From Pontibacter virosus (GTDB lineage Bacteria > Bacteroidota > Bacteroidia > Cytophagales > Hymenobacteraceae): a stretch of 64,000 bases of DNA. Of the stretch, positions 47,957 through 57,100 are shown piece after piece. The translations under genes were made by a program, and so were the position numbers. The notes beneath the pieces are model-generated. The model saw nothing but the letters and a program-made list of their open reading frames with translations. It ran no database searches and had not been told where the DNA came from. Numbering within the stretch: the stretch's first letter is position 1; each line of letters opens with the position of its first letter. The stretch covers positions 558,001 through 622,000 of the forward strand of contig NZ_QEKI01000001.1 of the NCBI RefSeq assembly GCF_003096355.1, given 5' to 3'.

Positions 47957-49576
47957 CTACTTTCCCAAAGCAGGCAGTGTAAAGCCATCCAGCGCGCTCG
48001 GCTGCGCCATGGTCTTTTCAATCTCCTCTACTGTGCGCGGTGCCTGCTTCGACAAATTCTCCCATCCTTTTTCAGTGATCAGAATATCGTCTTCGATGCG
48101 CACGCCTATACCCCACCACTTCTTGTCACAGGGACTGCCCTCGGGTATGTAAATACCCGGCTCTACCGTAATAACTGTGTTTGCCTGGAAAGGCCCAAAG
48201 CTACCGCGGTCGTGCACGTCGAGGCCCAGGTAGTGGGAAGTGCCATGCGGAAAGTAGCGCTGCACGTCTTCTCTTTTCTTGATAATGCCCAGCTTTACCA
48301 GCCCGTCAGCAATCACAGCTTCGGCGGCCTGGTGTGGCGCGTTAAAAGCGTTGCCCATCTTGCACTGCTGAAAACCCGCCTCCTGCGCCTTCAGTACCAG
48401 TTCGTAAATGGCTTTCTGTTCTTTGGTAAACTTGCCGTTGGCAGGTATGGTACGGGTCACGTCAGCGGTATAGCCCAGGTATTCGGCCCCTACGTCCATC
48501 AGCACCAACTCCTGTCCAGGTATAGCAGGCTTGGCGCTGGAGGTATAATGCAGCACACAGCCGTTGTTGCCGGCCCCAACAATGCTGGGGTAACCCACAT
48601 GCTGCGCCCCGTATTTTTTGAACACAAATTCGTGTATGCCCTGCACCTCCATTTCGGACATGCCCGGCTTCATGGCTTTCATCACTTCGATCTGCCCGAT
48701 AGCCGACATACCTGCCGCCTTGCGAAGCAATCTGATTTCTGCTTCCGTTTTTACTTCGCGCAGCTGATCCAGCACCTGATCGAGCGTAAAGGCGTCAAGC
48801 TTCTGCTCAGGTATAGCGGCCACGGCTTTGGTGCGGGCACGCATGTCTTTTGCCTGCAAATAGCCCTGGAGCGCTTGATCGTTTTTCAACGTCGGCTCCT
48901 GTTGCATAGCCTCCTGAATGTAAACAGAGACACCTTCCGCCTGCCCCAGCCCATGCTCCCGCACAATGCCATACAGCATACTGCGGGTGGCACTGAAATT
49001 AGCCGGGTACTTCACTTTTGCCTTGAACTGGCTCAGCAGACTATACAAATCGGCTTCGTCAGCCGTATCATCGCGCACGTCGTGTGGCAGTTCCTTGATC
49101 AGGATGTGCTGCAGGTTGGCCGTGTCGAGTGTAAAGCTGGAGAAGTCAGTGTTAGCCAACGTGGCTATACCTATCGCTTTTTCAGCTCCCTGCACCCCTA
49201 ACCTGCCACCGTTCCAGAGCTCCTGCATTTCGTCGTTGGGCTGCACGAAGAGCAGTTCCTGCACCTGCTTGCCGTTCACGTGCTGCGGACTCTGGAAAAG
49301 CAGCAGCACCGCATTCGGCTCGGTATACCCGGTCAGGTAGTAGAAGTCGGGGTCGGGATGGTAGTAGTAGTCCACGTCGTTGGCGCGGTTGCGCACGGGA
49401 CTGGCAAAAAGAACGGCAACGGAGCGAGGGGGCAGCTGTTGCCGCACCACCTCTCTCCGTTGCCGGTGAAACTCTTTATCTAAAGTATCAGATGGCTTTT
49501 CCGAGCTTACGTGCGGTTGCGCTACTGCCGCAAAGGACAGCCAGCATAACAGTGCACACAGCCGGAAGGCTGCCAT
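47957..49576 (-). CDS. Xaa-Pro aminopeptidase (M24B), secreted
   Basis: A 539-residue aminopeptidase P with a signal peptide (about 1-19, ending Val-Ala-Gln). The N-terminal creatinase-like domain has Phe-Tyr-Tyr-Leu-Thr-Gly; the pita-bread domain carries the metal ligands in Leu-Met-Asp-Val-Gly-Ala-Glu, Thr-Ala-Asp-Val-Thr-Arg, Pro-His-Gly-Thr-Ser-His-Tyr-Leu-Gly-Leu-Asp-Val-His, Thr-Val-Glu-Pro-Gly and Arg-Ile-Glu-Asp. It removes N-terminal residues before proline, here in the periplasm. The ATG shares a base with the rpmB stop (TAATG), so it is translated with a ribosomal protein gene. Confidence 0.92.
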   Translation of the reverse strand: MAAFRLCALLCWLSFAAVAQPHVSSEKPSDTLDKEFHRQRREVVRQQLPPRSVAVLFASPVRNRANDVDYYYHPDPDFYYLTGYTEPNAVLLLFQSPQHVNGKQVQELLFVQPNDEMQELWNGGRLGVQGAEKAIGIATLANTDFSSFTLDTANLQHILIKELPHDVRDDTADEADLYSLLSQFKAKVKYPANFSATRSMLYGIVREHGLGQAEGVSVYIQEAMQQEPTLKNDQALQGYLQAKDMRARTKAVAAIPEQKLDAFTLDQVLDQLREVKTEAEIRLLRKAAGMSAIGQIEVMKAMKPGMSEMEVQGIHEFVFKKYGAQHVGYPSIVGAGNNGCVLHYTSSAKPAIPGQELVLMDVGAEYLGYTADVTRTIPANGKFTKEQKAIYELVLKAQEAGFQQCKMGNAFNAPHQAAEAVIADGLVKLGIIKKREDVQRYFPHGTSHYLGLDVHDRGSFGPFQANTVITVEPGIYIPEGSPCDKKWWGIGVRIEDDILITEKGWENLSKQAPRTVEEIEKTMAQPSALDGFTLPALGK

Positions 49577-49815
49577 TAGTACATAATGTAGCCTTGCTCA
49601 ACAGCCTTCTTCAGCACTGCTGAGATGCCGTTCTTGTTGATTGTTCTCAATGCTGAAGTAGAAACTTTAAGGGTTACCCAAGCATCTTCCTCAGGGATGT
49701 AGAAACGCTTCTTCTGAAGGTTCGGATAGAACTTACGCTTTGTCTTGTTATTAGCGTGAGAAACGTTATTTCCTACTTGTACTCTCTTTCCGGTTAAATC
49801 GCAAACTCGTGCCAT
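49576..49815 (-). CDS. rpmB: 50S ribosomal protein bL28
   Basis: A 79-residue bL28: [23 protein letters not shown], and [11 protein letters not shown]. A near-consensus promoter box (GATATTTG on the minus strand, 49850-49857) lies 35 bases upstream. It is first in a unit with aminopeptidase P and PLDc_N. Confidence 0.96.
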   Translation of the reverse strand: MARVCDLTGKRVQVGNNVSHANNKTKRKFYPNLQKKRFYIPEEDAWVTLKVSTSALRTINKNGISAVLKKAVEQGYIMY

Positions 49816-49948
49816 CTTGTATTTTCTTCTAAATTATTTCAATAGGGGTGCAAATATCTATAAAAAGATACACAATGTCAAAGGCATAGCAGATAATTTT
49901 AACTAAACATACTCTAAAACAGCTACAAAGGCCTTTTAATTGTGTCGC

Positions 49949-50122
49949 CTATACCTTGCCTGAACCTTTCTCTTCGGCTTCTTTCTTCTTTTTGGTGAAA
50001 CCGTATGGGCAGTTCCGGCAGGCGTTCTTACAGCAGTAGCCACGCTTAAGCAGGTACTTGGCCGTCAGCACCATCAGTCCCCGCTCAAAGTAAAAGTCTT
50101 CTCCTTCTTTCAGATCACTCAC
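49949..50122 (-). CDS. DUF5522-like small cysteine-rich protein
   Basis: A 57-residue gene starting with GTG, too short for usual ORF cut-offs. Translation: Ser-Asp-Leu-Lys-Glu-Gly-Glu-Asp-Phe-Tyr-Phe-Glu, then Met-Val-Leu-Thr-Ala-Lys-Tyr-Leu-Leu-Lys-Arg-Gly-Tyr-Cys-Cys and Asn-Ala-Cys-Arg-Asn-Cys-Pro-Tyr-Gly-Phe, ending in a Lys/Glu tail. The Cys-Cys-x3-Cys-x2-Cys pattern (30, 31, 35, 38) and Cys-Pro-Tyr-Gly match the DUF5522 family and could bind zinc or an iron-sulfur cluster. It lies 133 bases upstream of rpmB on the same strand. Confidence 0.82.
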   Translation of the reverse strand: MSDLKEGEDFYFERGLMVLTAKYLLKRGYCCKNACRNCPYGFTKKKKEAEEKGSGKV

Positions 50123-50266
50123 CGCTATACTTGTTTTTAAACGTCAAATATCAGCAAATCCGGGCCGTTCACCAAATAATGCCTGCTCGCCCTCCCTCTT
50201 TCACTAAATATGCGTTAAATAATATATTGCTCCTTGCCACGAATTCAACACCTAAATTATAAAACC

Positions 50267-50581
50267 ATGTCCCGTTTCAACAATTTAAGTGAGGCCGTGT
50301 CCGTCATGCGTGCCCGTGGCTTCGTGAACACCTTTAGCATACAGCACCAGCAGGTCTACTGTTCTGAACTGAGCAAGGCTATCTCTCCTACACAGCTTAC
50401 CCTGCTCGAGCGGCATGCCGTGCCTTCGCCTTCCGCGCATAATGGCGAAGAGGAGGTATACGGTTTCCGGACCGATGACAACCAGTTCGGCATCATGACC
50501 AACATCTACGCCGAGTACGACCCGGAGGGCTTTTACACGGTGTTCAGACAGTGCTTGAAGGGGCAGGCCGGGCACGCCTAG
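50267..50581 (+). CDS. Conserved hypothetical protein
   Basis: A 104-residue cytosolic protein. It has a helix start (Met-Ser-Arg-Phe-Asn-Asn-Leu-Ser-Glu-Ala-Val), Arg-Gly-Phe-Val-Asn-Thr-Phe-Ser-Ile, a variable middle and the motif Glu-Glu-Glu-Val-Tyr-Gly-Phe-Arg-Thr-Asp-Asp-Asn-Gln-Phe-Gly-Ile. This build is common in small Bacteroidota proteins sometimes loosely labelled phosphoribosylpyrophosphate synthetase; that name is not supported by any catalytic motif here. Met at 50267 chosen over 50234. Confidence 0.68.
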   Translation: MSRFNNLSEAVSVMRARGFVNTFSIQHQQVYCSELSKAISPTQLTLLERHAVPSPSAHNGEEEVYGFRTDDNQFGIMTNIYAEYDPEGFYTVFRQCLKGQAGHA

Positions 50582-50731
50582 CCTGCCATAAGGGTAAAGG
50601 TATAATTCAGGCCGATTTCACTATATTTACAACAATTCATCAAAATCCCTGTAAATATAGGTCCGGAGTTGCAGCCTGTGGCGCAGCTCTGTCCCCAGTT
50701 TCAGACAACAGCTTTTTTTAACAAATAAACT

Positions 50732-51973
50732 ATGAGCACGCTATCCATCACCTCCAGCCAGCAGGCTATCGAAACCGAAGAAAAATACGGCGCCCACAAC
50801 TACCACCCACTGCCGGTGGTGCTGAACAAAGGCGAGGGCGTATACCTGTGGGACGTGGAAGGCAAACGCTATTACGACTTCCTGTCGGCCTACAGCGCCG
50901 TGAACCAGGGACACTGCCACCCACACATCATCAACGCCCTGATTGAGCAGGCGCAGCAACTCACGCTCACTTCCCGCGCTTTTTACAACGACAAACTGGG
51001 TATAGCCGAGAAATACATCTGCGAGCTGTTCGGCTACGACAAGGCGCTTTACATGAACTCTGGCGCCGAGGCTGTGGAGACGGCCATCAAACTGGCCCGC
51101 AAGTGGGGCTACCTAAAGAAGGGCATCGCCTCGCACAATGCCGAGATCATTGTGGTGGAGCGCAACTTCCACGGCCGCACGACAGGCATCATTTCTTTCT
51201 CTACTGATCCGGATTCCACCAAAGGCTTCGGTCCGTACATGCCGGGCTTTAAAGTAATACCTTACAACGACCTCGATGCGCTGGAAACAGCTCTGAAAGA
51301 CAACCCGAACGTGTGCGGTTTCCTAGTCGAGCCAATTCAAGGCGAAGCCGGCGTGGTAGTTCCGCAGGAAGGCTATTTGGCCAAGGCGCATGCGCTTTGC
51401 AAAGAGTACAACGTGTTGCTCATGGCCGATGAAATTCAGACAGGTATAGCCCGCACGGGTAAGCTGCTGGCCAGCTACTATGATGATGTGAAAGCCGACA
51501 TCCTGATCCTGGGCAAGGCGCTTTCGGGTGGTGTGTTGCCAGTGTCTTGTGTACTGGCCGACGATGATATCATGCTTTGTATTCAGCCGGGCGAGCACGG
51601 CTCTACTTTTGGCGGCAACCCGATGGCGGCTGCAGTGGCCATTGCCGCTTTGGAGGTAATCAAAGAAGAGAACCTGGTGGAGAATGCCTATAGGCTGGGC
51701 GAAGTGTTCCGGGACCGCATGAACCAACTGATGGCCAAGCGTCCGGAAGTGGTAACACTGGTACGTGGCCGCGGATTGCTGAACGCCATCGTGATCAAGC
51801 CAGCAGTTGACGGCCGCACCGCCTGGGATGTGTGCGTGGAGCTGAAGGAGAACGGCCTGCTGGCCAAACCGACCCACGGCGACATCATCCGCTTCGCGCC
51901 GCCTTTGGTAATGACCGAGGAACAGCTGCACGAGTGCTGTGATATCATTGAAAGAGTGATCATGAACTTCTAA
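50732..51973 (+). CDS. rocD: Ornithine aminotransferase
   Basis: A 413-residue class III PLP aminotransferase. The PLP lysine is K262 in [18 protein letters not shown] binds cofactor phosphate; Asn-Phe-His-Gly-Arg-Thr and Ala-Asp-Glu-Ile-Gln-Thr-Gly are typical; the N-terminal [10 protein letters not shown] is specific for ornithine aminotransferase. It turns ornithine into glutamate semialdehyde in arginine catabolism or proline supply. Acetylornithine aminotransferase is less likely. Confidence 0.95.
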   Translation: MSTLSITSSQQAIETEEKYGAHNYHPLPVVLNKGEGVYLWDVEGKRYYDFLSAYSAVNQGHCHPHIINALIEQAQQLTLTSRAFYNDKLGIAEKYICELFGYDKALYMNSGAEAVETAIKLARKWGYLKKGIASHNAEIIVVERNFHGRTTGIISFSTDPDSTKGFGPYMPGFKVIPYNDLDALETALKDNPNVCGFLVEPIQGEAGVVVPQEGYLAKAHALCKEYNVLLMADEIQTGIARTGKLLASYYDDVKADILILGKALSGGVLPVSCVLADDDIMLCIQPGEHGSTFGGNPMAAAVAIAALEVIKEENLVENAYRLGEVFRDRMNQLMAKRPEVVTLVRGRGLLNAIVIKPAVDGRTAWDVCVELKENGLLAKPTHGDIIRFAPPLVMTEEQLHECCDIIERVIMNF

Positions 51974-51975
51974 GT

Positions 51976-51987
51976 CAGGTATACCTG
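51976..51987. repeat. Palindromic form of the iterated motif, CAGGTATACCTG
   Basis: A perfect 12-base palindrome three bases after the rocD stop, made of two motif copies head to head. It is not a terminator itself; that follows at 51998. Confidence 0.8.
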
Positions 51988-51997
51988 AGTAAAGTAT

Positions 51998-52034
51998 AAA
52001 GGCGAGGCTGTTTGGCTTCGCCTTTTGTTTTTTT
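51998..52034 (+). terminator. Terminator after rocD
   Basis: Stem AAAGGCGAGGC / GCTTCGCCTTT (one G-T pair), then a long T tract. Confidence 0.85.
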
Positions 52035-52124
52035 AAGCGAAAACAAAAAAATCACTAGCTTTAAGAAACAATAGTTTTTGATTAAAAGAAGCACAAACTG
52101 TAAGTCTTGGATTAACTTAGATTA

Positions 52125-52505
52125 ATGAGAAAGTATCTGTTTATTTCTGCTTTGTTCCTGTTTTCCTGTTCACCCGCAAACGTAACGACACCAGAAAACA
52201 ATGTTTCTGTAGAAGAAAAACTTCAATGGAGGAAGGACTATGCTTTTTGTGCTTGCTTGCACCACGCTTTGGGAGAAGAAATTGCAAATGAGATTAGAGA
52301 AGCAGATTTCTCAAGAGGAATGCTACACGACATAGCAGACCTTGGAGGCATTTCCCGTTCGCTGGATAGCATGGCCCTAGAGGCTGCCAACAAGATAACA
52401 GTGAGCCGTATAAAAGATTTTGGAGACTCTCGACCTATCGTTTTTGAATGCTTACAATTCCATCGTTCGAAAGAGCTGGATGTATACTTAAAATCTATAA
52501 AGTAA
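52125..52505 (+). CDS. Hypothetical lipoprotein, Tai4-like immunity fold suspected
   Basis: A 126-residue lipoprotein: signal ending Leu-Phe-Ser-Cys (Cys15), then a helical domain with Trp-Arg-Lys-Asp-Tyr-Ala-Phe-Cys-Ala-Cys-Leu, a middle Asp-x-Ser motif (Ala-Asp-Phe-Ser-Arg-Gly), Ser-Leu-Asp-Ser-Met-Ala and a late Cys (Val-Phe-Glu-Cys-Leu-Gln). The pattern of an aromatic-Cys-x-Cys-Leu start and Asp/Ser in the middle recalls the Tai4 family of type VI amidase immunity proteins; I rate this as a resemblance only. It is AT-rich against its neighbours and carries no iterated motif, hinting at transfer. No effector gene is adjacent. Confidence 0.6.
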   Translation: MRKYLFISALFLFSCSPANVTTPENNVSVEEKLQWRKDYAFCACLHHALGEEIANEIREADFSRGMLHDIADLGGISRSLDSMALEAANKITVSRIKDFGDSRPIVFECLQFHRSKELDVYLKSIK

Positions 52506-52586
52506 GAATATTTTCTACAGCAATAGCGAAAGCATGATAACGTCTAAACACGGGACTTCGCCTTGCTTCTATTTTAAATTGAAAAC

Positions 52587-52850
52587 ATGACACAACCAGA
52601 ACAAACCAAACCCATCGTTATTTTCTCCGGCGATTTTCACCGGGCAGCCGTCATCAAAAACATGCTCGAGAACCATGGCATTTATGTGTTCATGCAAAAC
52701 GAGCACATGGGCAGCATCGCTCCTTTTCAAGTGGCTTCCGGTGGCTTCAACCCGGTTAAGCTTATTATTTCGGGTCATGATGAAGAGGAGGCCAAAAGGC
52801 TTCTGGAAGGGTTTAATGATGCCGCTTTTGACAACGAAGACAACTTGTAA
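52587..52850 (+). CDS. DUF2007 family protein
   Basis: An 87-residue cytosolic protein of the DUF2007 (putative signal-transducing) family: Ile-Phe-Ser-Gly-Asp-Phe-His-Arg-Ala-Ala-Val-Ile-Lys-Asn-Met-Leu-Glu-Asn-His-Gly-Ile, then Asn-Glu-His-Met-Gly and Val-Lys-Leu-Ile-Ile-Ser-Gly-His-Asp-Glu-Glu-Glu-Ala. The small alpha/beta fold is like a PII-type domain. No ligand or partner is known. It precedes hemB but the hemB promoter box lies between. Confidence 0.82.
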   Translation: MTQPEQTKPIVIFSGDFHRAAVIKNMLENHGIYVFMQNEHMGSIAPFQVASGGFNPVKLIISGHDEEEAKRLLEGFNDAAFDNEDNL

Positions 52851-52945
52851 GGAAACGTCCGCAAAACAGGTATAGCATCAAATCAATTCAGGCATAACGC
52901 CTGCCAATTTCCAAGGTATACCTTCGCTTTGCCGCGCATAAGCCG

Positions 52946-52953
52946 TACCTTTG
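52946..52953 (+). promoter_or_regulatory. Promoter -7 box TACCTTTG of hemB
   Basis: Exact TAnnTTTG match 43 bases before the ATG. A TTTG lies at 52928-52931, only 14 bases upstream, closer than usual for -33. Confidence 0.5.
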
Positions 52954-52995
52954 CCGTATACTTATGTTGAAGCATTTTAGAGCAAGCGCTATACT

Positions 52996-53970
52996 ATGAT
53001 CACGAAAAGACCAAGACGAAACCGCTATAACGAAGTCATCCGCAGCATGGTGCAGGAAACAGCACTGGAGCTGAACGACTTCATTTTCCCCCTTTTTATT
53101 ATTGAAGGTCAAAACCAGAAAGTGGAAGTAGGCTCCATGCCGGGCATCAACCGCTACTCCGTGGACACCCTGCTCGACGAGGTGGCCTCCTGCGTGGACC
53201 TGGGCATCAAAGCCTTCGCCCCTTTCCCGAGCATCCCCGAAAACCTGAAAGACAAGTACGCCAAAGAGAGCGCGAACCCGGAGGGTTTGTTCCCTAGGGC
53301 CATCCGCGAGATCAAGAAGAACTTTCCGGACGTGGTGCTGATGACCGACGTCGCTATGGACCCTTATAGCTCCGACGGGCACGACGGCATTGTGATCAAC
53401 GGTGAGATCGTGAACGACGAAACGCTGGAGGTACTGGGCAACATGGCCCTCACGCAGGCGCAAGCCGGCGCCGACATCGTGGGCCCTTCGGATATGATGG
53501 ACGGCCGCGTAGGGCACATTCGCCGTGTACTGGATGAGAACGGCTTCCATAAAGTGGGCATCATGAGCTATACCGCCAAGTATGCGAGCGCCTTCTACGG
53601 TCCGTTCCGCGACGCCCTGGACTCTGCCCCTAAAATGGGTGACAAGAAAACCTACCAGATGAACCCGGCCAACAGCCGCGAGGCCTTGATTGAAGCCGCC
53701 CTGGATACGGAAGAGGGAGCCGACTACCTGATGGTGAAGCCCGCTTTGGCCTACCTGGACATCATTAAGCTGCTGCGCGACAACTCGCACCTGCCGATAG
53801 CCGCCTACAACGTGAGCGGAGAATACGCCATGGTGAAAGCCGCCGGACTGAAAGGCTGGATCGACGGGGAGAAAGCGATGCTGGAAAGTTTGCTGAGCAT
53901 CAAGCGTGCCGGGGCAGATATCATCCTGTCCTATTTTGCCAAGGACTTTGCTAAGTACCTCCAAAAATAA
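52996..53970 (+). CDS. hemB: Delta-aminolevulinic acid dehydratase (porphobilinogen synthase)
   Basis: A 324-residue enzyme joining two 5-aminolevulinates in heme synthesis. The two active-site lysines are K195 (Ser-Tyr-Thr-Ala-Lys-Tyr) and K248 (Leu-Met-Val-Lys-Pro-Ala). The metal loop reads Asp-Val-Ala-Met-Asp-Pro-Tyr-Ser-Ser-Asp-Gly-His-Asp-Gly with no cysteine triad, so this is the zinc-independent, magnesium-type enzyme. It has its own promoter box and terminator. Confidence 0.97.
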   Translation: MITKRPRRNRYNEVIRSMVQETALELNDFIFPLFIIEGQNQKVEVGSMPGINRYSVDTLLDEVASCVDLGIKAFAPFPSIPENLKDKYAKESANPEGLFPRAIREIKKNFPDVVLMTDVAMDPYSSDGHDGIVINGEIVNDETLEVLGNMALTQAQAGADIVGPSDMMDGRVGHIRRVLDENGFHKVGIMSYTAKYASAFYGPFRDALDSAPKMGDKKTYQMNPANSREALIEAALDTEEGADYLMVKPALAYLDIIKLLRDNSHLPIAAYNVSGEYAMVKAAGLKGWIDGEKAMLESLLSIKRAGADIILSYFAKDFAKYLQK

Positions 53971-53992
53971 TCGAGTAAGATCTTTAAGACTG

Positions 53993-54034
53993 AGAAAGCG
54001 CCCTGTACTAAAAGTTCAGGGCGCTTTCTTTTTA
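53993..54034 (+). terminator. Terminator after hemB
   Basis: A 13-pair stem AGAAAGCGCCCTG / CAGGGCGCTTTCT with an 11-base loop, then TTTTT. Confidence 0.9.
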
Positions 54035-54173
54035 TAAGAGGTATGATAAGCACAGGGTGTAAGCCACTCCTATGTCAACGTCTGGCAAATTATTCTATTC
54101 ATTCTGAACCAGTTTGACGTTCGAGCACTTTTAGTTATATTGTTGGTTCTAAACTTCTACCTACTACTACTTT

Positions 54174-57100
54174 ATGAGAGGATTGAGCCTTTGGCTGATG
54201 GCTGCGGCACTCACAACGACTTCTGTTGGCTTAGCGCAGCAGGGCGGTTCGTTGCCTGTGCGCGCAAATGTGCAGGAACTGGGCCGCATTGCGGCAGCTG
54301 AAGATAAAGACTACCGGATAAAACGTGCCGAAGCCATCGCGCTCGCCAAACAGAATGGCTGGGAAATCGAGAAGACCTATCAGGACGGCACGCACATTTC
54401 GCTGCAGCACCTCGACGAGCTGGGTATGCCCGTCTACTACATCACATATAACAACGCAGCTGCCATCACTACCCGCACGAACCAACTTTGGGCAGGCGGC
54501 CAGCTAGGCCTCAACTTGAGCGGAGCGAGTAATAGCGTAACCGATAAAATGGGTATCTGGGACGGCGGTCTGGTCCGCGAATCACATGTGGAACTACGCG
54601 GCCGGGTAGAGCAGAAAGACAATCCTTCAAAACTGAATGACCATGCCACACACGTGGCCGGCACGCTCATCGCCAGCGGTCAGAGTAGCCTGGCCAAAGG
54701 AATGGCCCATGGGGTAAAGAAACTCCACGCCTACGACTTTAACAACAGCGCTACCGAGATGGCCGAAGCTGCGCAGGCTAACATGCTGGTGTCTAACCAC
54801 TCGTATGGCACTATAGCCGGCTGGCGCTATAACAGTGAGCGCAAAGGCACCGACGATGATCCATACTGGGAGTGGTGGGGCACGCCGCAAGTGAGCGAGA
54901 CAGAAGACTACAAGTTTGGCTACTACGACGAGACCTCCGTTAGCTGGGACCGCATTGCCTACAACGCGCCCTACTTTCTGATCGTGAAGTCGGGTGGAAA
55001 CAACCGGCAGGAACCTGGCCCTGCTGTGGGCAAGCCTTACATGCAGCGCAACTCCAACGGTAATTTTACGCTGGTGGCACAGCGCCCGGACAACATCAGC
55101 AACAATGATGGCTACGACGCCATTGCCACTTACGGCACTGCCAAAAACATCTTGACGGTGGGCGCGGTGAGCAACATACCGGGCGGCTACAACCAGCCGT
55201 CCGACGTAAAGGTCACGGGTTTCAGCAGCTTTGGCCCCACCGATGATGGCCGCATCAAACCTGACCTGGTAGGCGGCGGAGAAAAGATACTTTCCACGAC
55301 CAGCGTTAACGATAAGTCTTACAAAGTGTTGAGCGGCACCTCCATGGCGGCGCCCAATGTTTCGGGCTCCATGCTGCTTTTGCAAGAGCACTACGCCAAT
55401 GTAAACAGCGGACAGTTTATGCGTGCCGCCACGCTCAAGGGTTTGGCCATCCATACGGCTGACGAGGCGGGCGAAGCTCCAGGCCCCGATTACAAACATG
55501 GTTGGGGGCTTTTGAACGCCAGTCGTGCCGCTTCCATGATCACCAACGCCCGAGGCACGCACCTGATGCAGGAGCGCAGTCTGGAGCAAGGCAAAACCTA
55601 TACCTTCGAGGTAATAGCATCCGGTGCGGGACCACTCGTGTCCACCATTTCCTGGACCGATCCGGAAGGGGCCGCTCACCCGATGTACAGCTCCCTGAAC
55701 AACCGCAGCCCCCGCCTGGTCAATGACCTGGACGTGCGCATCACGCACCGCGGCAACACGATTATGCCCTGGGTACTGAACCCGAATGCACCCGAACTTC
55801 CTGCCACCCGCGGCGATAACGTAGTGGACAATGTAGAGCAGGTGCTTATATCGAATCCTATACCTGGTGAAACCTATACCATTACCGTGTCGCATAAGAG
55901 GACGCTCCAGAAAGGCCCTCAGGAATACTCTGTTTTGGTGAGCGGCGTGGGAGGCACCGCCTACTGTGCAAGCACTCCTACCTCGGAGGCTGGTTCACGC
56001 ATCAGCAAAATCACTTTTGATGACCTAACGACCTCTTTTGGGGGGTGTGCCACCTATCGCCTGCAAGAAGAGATGCTGCTGACCTTTGAGCCAGGGCAGA
56101 CCAAAGTCGCGACCTTTGAGCTCGGCACCTGTGGTGCCAACGCCAGCAAGGCAGCCAAGGTATACGTGGACTGGAATGGCAACGGCAGCTTTGAAGATGA
56201 AGGCGAAGAAGCAGCTGTTTCGACCGTCATGAACGGTGTTGGTGTTTTCAATGCCAGCATCTCCGCTCCTTCTTTTCTGCAACCCGGCCACATCACCCGA
56301 ATGCGCATTGTGTTAGTCGAGACATCTGACCCGGCAGGTATAAGTCCATGTGGCACTTATACCCGCGGTGAGACACAGGACTACATTATTCAGGTGGCAA
56401 GACCTGCTTCGGACATTGTACTACAACAGGTAGTGCCGGTTGGCGCTTCGCTTTGCGCTGGCACTACGCAACAGTTCATCGTTACACTCCGCAACAATGG
56501 GATGCGGGATCAAAAAGACATACCTGTTTCGCTGGAGGTATACCGTAGCGGTTCCAAAGTAGCCACCCTGACGGCGGTGTATGCTAAAGTCTTAAAATCC
56601 TTTGATTCCGACGATATCTTACTAACAGCTGATTTTCAGACAGAAGCCGGTGCTACTTATGAACTAATAGCCTCGGCAGGCGCTGGCAACGATGCCGTGC
56701 CGGAGAATAACACACTGAGTAAGACTTACGGCGTGGGGGGCAACACGGCTGCGCCACAAGCTGTGGCGACTCACTGCGGCGACCAGCTTAGCTATACCCT
56801 GACTGGCACGGGCGACGGCACCGTGTTCTGGTACAACACGGCAAGCGGTGGCATGCCTTTGGCCGCTGGCAACGCAACCACTATCCCGACAAGCAGCCTA
56901 AACGGAACACTCTACGCATCCCTCAACGATTTCTCGGCTACGGTTGGCCCGGCAACGAAGAAATTTGCAAGTGGTGGCGGCTACAACCAGTTCACGCCAG
57001 ATGTGATTGTTGACACAAAAGCTCCTATGCTGCTGGAGAGCGCCCGCCTCTACATCGGCAACTCAGGCAAGATCACTTTTACAGCCTATAACAGCAATGG

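Noticed and set aside
47876..49201. 441-codon plus-strand frame opposite the aminopeptidase gene
   Set aside because: Composition is that of an antisense frame, without signal, motif or promoter; the minus-strand M24 enzyme is complete.
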